Positions 57,970-64,000 of a stretch of 64,000 nucleotides of DNA are shown here, in pieces. The translations under genes and the position numbers were made by a program. Below the pieces are notes generated by a model that did not search any database, had not been told where the DNA came from, and worked only from the letters and a program-made list of their open reading frames with translations. Position 1 is the stretch's first letter. The number at the start of each line of letters is the position of its first letter. Location: the NCBI RefSeq assembly GCF_001723305.1, contig NZ_LPWF01000026.1, forward strand, positions 62,001-126,000, read 5' to 3'. Origin of the DNA: Methyloceanibacter superfactus (GTDB taxonomy: Bacteria > Pseudomonadota > Alphaproteobacteria > Rhizobiales > Methyloligellaceae).

Positions 57970-58522
57970 CTTCGGTCTCTCTATAGCGGACATTTTCGAT
58001 GGGGCAGGTGAGGTCCGGCCCAAGGATGGAGCCGGCCTTGCTGACCCAGCCGATGCGCCGTGCCGGCACGCCGGCCATGAGTGCGTAAGCGGGCACGGGC
58101 TTGGTCACCACGGCGCCGGCGGCGATCAGGCAATATGCGCCGAGCTCGTTGCCGCAGACGATGGTGGCATTGGCGCCGATGGTGGCGCCGCGGCCGACGC
58201 GGGTGACGCGGAACTCGCTCTTGCGTTCGATCTCGGCGCGCGGATTGTTGACATTGGTGAAGACGCAACTCGGGCCGCAGAACACGCCGTCGCCGAGCTC
58301 GACGCCCTTATAGAGGCTGACATTGTTCTGGATCTTGCAGTGGTCGCCGATGCGGCCCGCGGGGCCCACCACCACGTTCTGCCCCAAGATGCAGTTCTTG
58401 CCGATCACCGAGTGCGGCATCACATGGCAGAAGTGCCAAATCTTGGTGCCCGCCCCGATAGTGCATGGCTCGTCCACATAGGCGCTTTCGTGGACGAATA
58501 CGTCGTCAGACGGGGAAGCCAT
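57944..58522 (-). CDS. wbpD: UDP-2-acetamido-3-amino-glucuronate N-acetyltransferase (WbpD/WlbB-like)
   Basis: 192 residues from ATG 58522 (MASPSDDVFVHESAYVDEPC). A left-handed parallel beta-helix with hexapeptide repeats: IGAGTKIWHFCHVMPHSVIG, ILGQNVVVGPAGRIGDHCKI, QNNVSLYKGVELGDGVFCGP and SCVFTNVNNPRAEI. It acetylates the 3-amino group using acetyl-CoA. It overlaps wbpB by 17 bases and wbpE by 26. Confidence 0.92.
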   Translation of the reverse strand: MASPSDDVFVHESAYVDEPCTIGAGTKIWHFCHVMPHSVIGKNCILGQNVVVGPAGRIGDHCKIQNNVSLYKGVELGDGVFCGPSCVFTNVNNPRAEIERKSEFRVTRVGRGATIGANATIVCGNELGAYCLIAAGAVVTKPVPAYALMAGVPARRIGWVSKAGSILGPDLTCPIENVRYRETEDGRLEPSE

Positions 58523-59498
58523 TGAGGTATCTCGCTTCGTCGAGCGCTCCGCCAAGGAACGGGTGCTGCTCGCCCTGGCTTGCGTCGACATTCGCCGTGC
58601 GAATGTAGGAGACGGCCTCGACCGATGGGCGCACGTCATCGAGGGTGAAACCGTTGCCGGCAACGATCTGCTGATAGCTCTGGGTATGCAAATCGGTGAA
58701 GCCGCCCGAGAACTCGAGCTCCTCGCCATCGATGGTGATGGAGCGGAAGGTCGTTTGGCCCGGCGGAATATTTTGTGGGAGGTCGTTGCGGTTGATCGAC
58801 AGGAACCACCGCACGCGCGCCTTCTCGTATTCGAGGTAGCCGGCGGCGCAATCGACGGCCCGGTGATGCACGTAGTTGTTCTTGAGGGGGCCGAAGACGA
58901 AGGTCAGCATGTCGTAGAAATGCACGCCGATATTCGTGGCGATGCCGCCCGACTTATGCTCGTCGCCCTTCCAGGACACGTAGTACCAGCGCCCGCGTGA
59001 GGTGATGTAAGTCAAGTCCACGTCGTGCATGCGGTCGCCAGCGGCGGCGATCTTCTCCTTCAGCGCGATGATCGACGGATGAAGCCGGAGCTGGAGGATC
59101 GTGTTCACCTTCCGCCCGGTGCTCTGCTCGATCTCGGCGAGGCCGTCGATGTTCCAGGGATTGAGGGCGAGCGGCTTCTCGCAGATTGCGTCGGCGTCGG
59201 AGCGCAGCGCGAAGCGCACATGGGCGTCGTGCAGATAGTTGGGCGAGCAGATGCTGACAAAGTCGGTGGCCTCGCCGCGCCGCCGCCGCTTGTCGATATA
59301 GCGGTCGAAGCGCTCGAACTCGACGAAGAAGCGCGTTTCGGGAAAATAGCTGTCGATCTGGCCGACGGAATCCGCCGGATCGAATGCGGCGATCAGATCG
59401 CCGCCCACATCCGCGATGGCCCGCATGTGCCGGGGGGCGATATAGCCCGCGGCCCCGATCAGGGCGAAGGTCTTCGGGCCATTCCCGTTTACGCGCAT
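58506..59498 (-). CDS. wbpB: UDP-GlcNAcA 3-dehydrogenase, Gfo/Idh/MocA family (WbpB/WlbA-like)
   Basis: 330 residues from ATG 59498 (MRVNGNGPKTFALIGAAGYI). N-terminal Rossmann fold, then DFVSICSPNYLHDAHVRFAL and AICEKPLALNPWNIDGLAEI with the family Lys, QLRLHPSIIALKEK, and GGIATNIGVHFYDMLTFVFG with the catalytic His. It oxidises C3 of UDP-GlcNAcA, producing the keto substrate for WbpE. An 88-base gap separates it from the upstream wbpI. Confidence 0.92.
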   Translation of the reverse strand: MRVNGNGPKTFALIGAAGYIAPRHMRAIADVGGDLIAAFDPADSVGQIDSYFPETRFFVEFERFDRYIDKRRRRGEATDFVSICSPNYLHDAHVRFALRSDADAICEKPLALNPWNIDGLAEIEQSTGRKVNTILQLRLHPSIIALKEKIAAAGDRMHDVDLTYITSRGRWYYVSWKGDEHKSGGIATNIGVHFYDMLTFVFGPLKNNYVHHRAVDCAAGYLEYEKARVRWFLSINRNDLPQNIPPGQTTFRSITIDGEELEFSGGFTDLHTQSYQQIVAGNGFTLDDVRPSVEAVSYIRTANVDASQGEQHPFLGGALDEARYLNGFPV

Positions 59499-59586
59499 CA
59501 AAGTGCCCCCGACTTCAAACTAATGGGTTGATTCTACTTGTGTATAACTGGTGTCCGTCCGCCGGCTGGCCGCAACATAGCCAAGG

Positions 59587-60654
59587 CTATAAGTGAGGTC
59601 TAGCAGTGCCCACGTCATGACGGGCGATATCGTCCAAAATGCGCCCGGCGGCGTCGCCATCGCCGTACTCGGTCACGTCCCTCCGGGGCCCATAGTCGGG
59701 GCCCTTCCAGAGCCGGTTCCAGCCGCATTCGACAAGCTCGGTCCACTCGGTCTCCGACCGCAAGGTGACGCACGGTTTGCGATGGAAATAGGCCTCCTTC
59801 TGCAGACCGCCGGAATCGGTGTAGACGGCCGCGGCCCCGTCGAGCAGCCGCGCCATATCCAGATAGCCGACCGGATCGATCATGGCCACGCCCTGTGGCA
59901 CGATGCCCGCCCGGGCGAGCGCGTCACGGGTGCGCGGATGCACGGGAAAGACGACGGTCCTCTCCTTGGCTTTGTCCGAGAGCCAACCCATGACCGCCCG
60001 CAACTGGTCCGGGTCGTCGGTATTCTCGGCCCGGTGGATGGTGGCCAGTGCGTAACCGCCGGGCTCCAGCCGCAGGTTGTCGAGAACAGTGGAACGTTCC
60101 CGGGCGCGGGCGGCGGCGAACATCGTCGCGTCATACATCACGTCGCCGACATGATGGACGCCGGACGTAATGCCCTCCCGCTCGAGATTCTTGATCGACT
60201 GAACTGTCGGACAGAATAGGAGCGTGCTGAGATGGTCGGCGACCACACGGTTGATCTCCTCCGGCATGCGCCGGTTGAACGACCGCAGGCCTGCCTCCAC
60301 ATGGGCTACCGGGATGTTGAGCTTGGCGGCGTCGAGTGCGCCGGCCAAGGTGGTGTTGGTGTCGCCGTAGACCAGAACCCAATCGGGGCGCTCCTCGCGC
60401 ATCACGGCTTCCAGCGCGCCGAGCATCCGTCCGGTCATGTCGCCGTGACTGCCGCCGTGAATGTCCAGGCTGAAGGCGGGTGCCGGGATGTCCAACTCAT
60501 CGAAAAATACTTTCGACATGTTGTCATCGAAATGCTGGCCGGTGTGGACCATGATCTCGGCAATGTCGTCGCGCGCGGCAATGGCGCGGCTCACGGCGGC
60601 CGCCTTGATGAATTGTGGGCGCGCGCCCACCACGGTCATTAATCTCAGCGCCAT
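59587..60654 (-). CDS. wbpI: UDP-2,3-diacetamido-glucuronate 2-epimerase (WbpI/WlbD-like)
   Basis: 355 residues, intact. A UDP-GlcNAc 2-epimerase fold: VVGARPQFIKAAAVSRAI, VHTGQHFDDNMS, VLVYGDTNTTLAGALDAA, HVEAGLRSFNRRMPEEINR, ATIHRAENTDD and YTDSGGLQKEAYFHRKPCVT. By context it inverts C2 to the mannuronic form. A plain UDP-GlcNAc 2-epimerase is the alternative, but FSLDIHGGSHGDMTGRM and the wbpB/D/E neighbours favour WbpI. Its start overlaps the preceding epimerase by 10 bases. Confidence 0.88.
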   Translation of the reverse strand: MALRLMTVVGARPQFIKAAAVSRAIAARDDIAEIMVHTGQHFDDNMSKVFFDELDIPAPAFSLDIHGGSHGDMTGRMLGALEAVMREERPDWVLVYGDTNTTLAGALDAAKLNIPVAHVEAGLRSFNRRMPEEINRVVADHLSTLLFCPTVQSIKNLEREGITSGVHHVGDVMYDATMFAAARARERSTVLDNLRLEPGGYALATIHRAENTDDPDQLRAVMGWLSDKAKERTVVFPVHPRTRDALARAGIVPQGVAMIDPVGYLDMARLLDGAAAVYTDSGGLQKEAYFHRKPCVTLRSETEWTELVECGWNRLWKGPDYGPRRDVTEYGDGDAAGRILDDIARHDVGTARPHL

Positions 60655-61709
60655 GATCCAAGCTGAGGGTCGTTGATGAAGCGGTCGTGACGCGCGATGC
60701 AGCGGGCGATGAGGTCCTTGTTGGCGCGTGTCCAGTCGATGGTCGTTTGCAGACCATCGCGAACGCTGGTCTTGGCCTCGAAGCCGAGCTCGCGTTTCGA
60801 CTTCTCCGTTGAGCCGTAGCGCATGCCGGAGCGATCCCAGTCGCGCGCCGGCTTGATGTCCGGCGGCGTCGGATTACCGGTGATCTCGTTGATGGTTCTG
60901 GCCAGCTCGGCGATCTCCGTCTCGACGCCGCTTGCGAGATTGTAGACCTCGCCCGGCTTGCCGGCTTGAGCGGCGAGGCTCAACCCTTCGGCCAGATCCT
61001 CGACGAACACGAAGTCGCGGGTAGCGATCCCGCCATTCTCCAGCGGCAGCGGTTCGTGGTTAAGCGCCTTCCAGATGAAGGTGGGCGTGACGTTGCGCCA
61101 GACCGTGTGCGGCGTGCCGCGCCAGCGGCCGGCGCCCAGGATTTCGCGCGGGCCGTAGATGTTCTGGAAGCGCGTCTTGACGATCGGCAGGCCGTAGCGA
61201 AGGAAATAGTAGTTGCCGTAGAACTCGCCAATCAGCTTCGATATCGAGTAGGGGCTGTCGTGATAGAGCGAGATCGGCGCGTCCTCGGCCGTGGCGCGCG
61301 CGCCGTCGAAGGTCTTCTCGGCGACGGCGCAGCCGGCGGCGGCGTAGACCACGGCGCGCAAGCTCTTCTCGTCCTTCAGCCGGTCGAACAGCTTCAGCGT
61401 GGTGATGGTGTTGTTGTCGTGATCGGCGACGGGATCGGCGATGGACGACTGGTTGCCGTGATAGCAGGCAAGATGAAAGACGTAGTCGAGGTCGCCCGGT
61501 AGGCCCGCCAGCACGCGGTCGTCGGCGATGGAGCCCAGCTTGAACGTGACCCGGTCGTCTTTCGGGACGTTGTCTGCTTCCGCCGATATAAGATTGTCGA
61601 CCACATAGACGGCGGCGGGATCTTCGCCGAGCAGGCGATTGACCAGATTGGAGCCGACGAAGCCGGCGCCGCCGACCACCAGGATCTTCGCGTTCTTGAA
61701 CTCGCTCAT
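60645..61709 (-). CDS. NAD-dependent nucleotide-sugar epimerase (SDR), copy 1
   Basis: 354 residues, intact. An extended SDR with VVGGAGFVGSNLVNRLL, HLACYHGNQSSIADP, the catalytic YSISK (DSPYSISKLIGEFY) and TRFQNIYGPREILGAG. Probably a 4- or 5-epimerase for the uronic acid, comparable to the WbmF-type enzyme of Bordetella O-antigen loci (inference). Its start codon overlaps the stop of the upstream epimerase as ATGA. Confidence 0.88.
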   Translation of the reverse strand: MSEFKNAKILVVGGAGFVGSNLVNRLLGEDPAAVYVVDNLISAEADNVPKDDRVTFKLGSIADDRVLAGLPGDLDYVFHLACYHGNQSSIADPVADHDNNTITTLKLFDRLKDEKSLRAVVYAAAGCAVAEKTFDGARATAEDAPISLYHDSPYSISKLIGEFYGNYYFLRYGLPIVKTRFQNIYGPREILGAGRWRGTPHTVWRNVTPTFIWKALNHEPLPLENGGIATRDFVFVEDLAEGLSLAAQAGKPGEVYNLASGVETEIAELARTINEITGNPTPPDIKPARDWDRSGMRYGSTEKSKRELGFEAKTSVRDGLQTTIDWTRANKDLIARCIARHDRFINDPQLGSWR

Positions 61710-62652
61710 GAGGCAGACGCCGCCGTGGTTGGTGCCGCGAGGTGGCTGTAGATGGCGCTGACGCCGTGGGCGTCGTACCAGGCGAGCATACGCCGGATCG
61801 TGTCCTCGAAGCCGATCTTCGCGCGCCAGCCGAGCGTGGCTTCCGTCGCGCTCGGGTCGAGAACCACCGCGGGCACGTCGTCGTCGCCCGGCGGCACGAT
61901 GGGCGCCTCGGGCGGCTCCATGCCAAGATAGGCGGCGACGGCATCGTAGACATTCTTGATCGTCTTGCCTTCGCCGGTCGAAACGTTGAAGACGCCCGTG
62001 GGTGCCTCGTCGGCCAGGGCGAGGTCCATGACGGAGAAGAAGTCCTCCATGTCGAGGAAGTCGCGGACCGTGTCACTACAGAAGCAGGACTTTCCGGCTT
62101 TCAGGCGCGTGTAGAAGGTCGGGATCGGCCCGATGGCGAGGCGTGGACCGGTGACATTGGCAAGCCGAAGCGAGATGACGGGAAGCTCCGACATCATCAG
62201 ATATTGCTCGCCGGCCGTCTTAGAGACGCCGTAGCTGGTGAAGGGCCTGAGCGGCGCATCGACCGGGATCGGTACGGCGTCGGGTCGGCCGTAGCAGAGC
62301 GCGGTCTGGAAGTTCACCAGGCGCTTGACGTTCGCGGCTTCCGCGGCACGCACGACATTGATGGTGCCGGCGACGTTGGTGCGCGCGTCCTCGCCCCAGT
62401 CGCTCGGGTCCTTGTAGGCGGCGGCGCTGTGGATGACGTGGGTCGGCGCGAAGTCGGCGAAGCACCGCTCGACAAGGGCGGCATCGGCCACCGAGCCTTC
62501 CACGAGGGACAGGCGGTCGAGCCTTGCGGCACGACCTCACGGCGCCCCGTGGCGAAGTTGTCGATGACCAGGATGTCGTGGCCCTGCGGCAGGTAACGCT
62601 CGAGGAGATTTGAGCCGAGGCAGCCGGCGCCGCCGGTCATGAGGATGCGCAT
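61706..62652 (-). CDS. NAD-dependent nucleotide-sugar epimerase (SDR), copy 2 (frameshift)
   Basis: ATG 62652 ([20 protein letters not shown]) is continued, after a missing base near 62525, by [20 protein letters not shown] and [19 protein letters not shown]. The catalytic YGVSK lies in [18 protein letters not shown], followed by [20 protein letters not shown]. About 315 residues. It is a close paralogue of copy 3, seven bases upstream, sharing AAYKDP and FQTALCYG-type segments. Confidence 0.87.
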
Positions 62653-62659
62653 GAAAACG

Positions 62660-63599
62660 CTACTTGCTCTCGCTGTGCTTCAGATGCGTGTAGCCGCCGT
62701 GCACGCCGTAGGTGTCGTAATAGGCGACCGCGGCGGCGACCGTCTCTTTGAGCGGCGTGAACTCGATTTCACCGAAATCAGCCACGGTCTTGGACGGGTC
62801 GAGCAGGATCGAAGCGGCGTCGTCGGGGCGAGCGGGCGGCGCTCAGGCTCGGGATAATCGTTGAGCTTCAGCGCTTCGACGATGGCATCGTAGAGCTCGA
62901 TGATGGCGACGTCGGTGCCGGACGAGAAATGGTAGGGCCCATGGCCGGTGCCGTCCGCCGCCTTGACGACGGTGCGTGCCAAATCCTTCACGAACACGAA
63001 GTCGCGGCGCGCCTCGGTGACGAAGCAGGGCTTCGCCGCCTTCAGGCGCTCGTAGAAGATGGGCAGCGGACCGGAGACATTGCGCGGCCCGATGACGTTG
63101 GCGAGCCGGAAGGTGACGTAGTCGAGGCCGGAGATCTCCAAATAGTCTTCGGTGGTGGTCTTGGAGATGGCGTAGCTCGAATTCGCCGGGTTCTTGGGAT
63201 GATCGAGCGGGATCGGGTTCTGGAGGGGCTTGAGCCCATAGGTCAGTGCCGTCTGGAAATAGACGAAGCGCCCCACGTCGTTGGCCTTGGCCGCCTTGAT
63301 GAGGTTCACGCCGCCGACGCCGTTGGTCAGCATGTCGGAATACCAGTCTCCGGGTCCTTGTAGGAGGCGGCGGTGTGGACGATGACGTCCGGCTTGAAGT
63401 CGCCGACGAGCTGGTCGATGAGAGCCTGGTCGGAGATCGTTCCCTCGACGAAGGTGAGCCCCTTGGCGTCCTCAGGCAGGTGGATGCGGCGGCCGGTGTC
63501 GAAATTGTCGATCGCCAGCACCTGGTCGCCGCGGGCAAGATGGAGCTCCGCCACGTGGGAGCCGATTTGCCCTGCACCGCCCGAAATGAAGACCTTCAT
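62660..63599 (-). CDS. NAD-dependent nucleotide-sugar epimerase (SDR), copy 3 (two frameshifts)
   Basis: ATG 63599 ([20 protein letters not shown]) runs to [13 protein letters not shown] base is missing near 63345, then [31 protein letters not shown] and the catalytic YAISK ([17 protein letters not shown]). A second missing base near 62838 leads to [20 protein letters not shown] and the end [11 protein letters not shown]. About 313 residues. First complete gene of the operon within the window. Confidence 0.85.
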
Positions 63600-63922
63600 G
63601 CGCGTTCCCACCCCTCAAAATCCTGACGCAGAGGTGGGCTTCCCCACTCTACTGAGTACGCATTCGCTCGCTGAAGAAGGTTGTCTACAGGCTTTCTTCG
63701 CGGGAGATCAAGGGCCAATGCCCCCCGCAGAAGGGTCCCGGCGCGGCCGGTTGGCCCCGATCAGCCGGGGTCCTTGGTGACGCTGTACACGCCCCGGATT
63801 CTGGCCGATTTCCGCCAATCGTGTGGAATCCAGCCTCATCGACCTGAGGCGCGCCAAGACCAATTCTTGAAGTACGGCCGGCCGGGTTTGGAAGAACGGG
63901 CGGAAGGCTGGGGGCGATACGC
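63600..63922. other. 323-bp intergenic region in the polysaccharide locus
   Basis: No convincing gene is visible; frames here lack homology and ribosome-binding sites. The only structure noted is a short hairpin GTGGG-cttc-CCCAC near 63633-63646. It probably carries the promoter of the epimerase operon. Confidence 0.5.
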
Positions 63923-64000
63923 TCAGCTTTCCGCGGATAGGATGTTCGATAGGATTTCACGCCAGCGCTCTTCCTCGTGCGGCCATGACAGATTCTCGGA
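63923..64000 (-). CDS. C-terminal end of a gene entering from the right, possibly a glycosyltransferase
   Basis: The last 25 codons before a TGA at 63925-63923 read SENLSWPHEEERWREILSNI then LSAES. A segment with Trp and an acidic-aromatic helix (SWPHEEERW) is typical of the last helix of GT-B glycosyltransferases, and the locus fits. The evidence is too short for more than a suggestion. Confidence 0.45.
   Translation of the reverse strand, partial: SENLSWPHEEERWREILSNILSAES

Overview
The window is 64 kb of GC-rich DNA from an alphaproteobacterium, most likely of the Hyphomicrobiales (Rhizobiales). This is judged from the gene families present: adenosine kinase, EI24, nth, DUF2244, gpmA and dapB clustered together, IalB, DUF1232, small exported proteins and Rhizobiales-type TPR receptors. 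I see no tRNA, rRNA, CRISPR array, transposase or integrase. Genus cannot be set from the sequence alone.

Layout. 1-31.4 kb is ordinary chromosome: nucleoside kinase (partial), DNA repair (nth), glycolysis (gpmA), lysine and peptidoglycan precursors (dapB), a membrane GGDEF/EAL protein, typA, a bicupin oxalate decarboxylase-like enzyme, an asparagine synthetase-like protein, argG, rlmN, assorted oxidoreductases, a ferric-reductase-like flavocytochrome, a low-molecular-weight tyrosine phosphatase, thpR, an aat-like transferase and a polysaccharide flippase. 31.5-53.6 kb is the unusual part: an accessory signalling island. It has three tandem secreted trypsin-like proteases, a soluble Ser/Thr kinase with a helical-repeat head, and an FHA-TM-trypsin-like protein. 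It also has a chimeric Crp regulator fused to helical-repeat, SLOG-like and cyclase-like regions, a TIR-TM-TPR receptor, two exported proteins, a DUF1353 protein and a 1968-residue DUF4062-STAND-TM-TPR receptor. 53.6-64 kb is a surface-polysaccharide locus: wbpB/D/E/I homologues for a UDP-2,3-diacetamido-uronic acid, three SDR epimerases, a glycosyltransferase and an AsnB-like amidotransferase.

How the island may work (inference). The TIR operon (TIR receptor, 50-residue membrane protein, Crp chimera, FHA-protease) carries two CRP-type palindromes. One is a perfect TGTGA-N6-TCACA before the TIR gene, the other a 9/10 match before the Crp part of the operon. The operon's own Crp protein has a CRP-like recognition helix, so the operon looks self-regulated. 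The TIR and STAND receptors carry the same membrane-plus-48-residue-repeat module behind different heads. Kinase and FHA protein together suggest phospho-threonine signalling. The whole resembles known families of bacterial conflict and immune signalling, but I do not recognise this combination.

Sequence quality. At least 20 genes need one or more single-base corrections to read through, mostly a missing base in a short G/C run. Four places in typA, argG and rlmN show a missing base followed 30-75 nt later by an extra base. This looks like sequencing or assembly error rather than gene decay, so coordinates of such genes are given across the frameshift.
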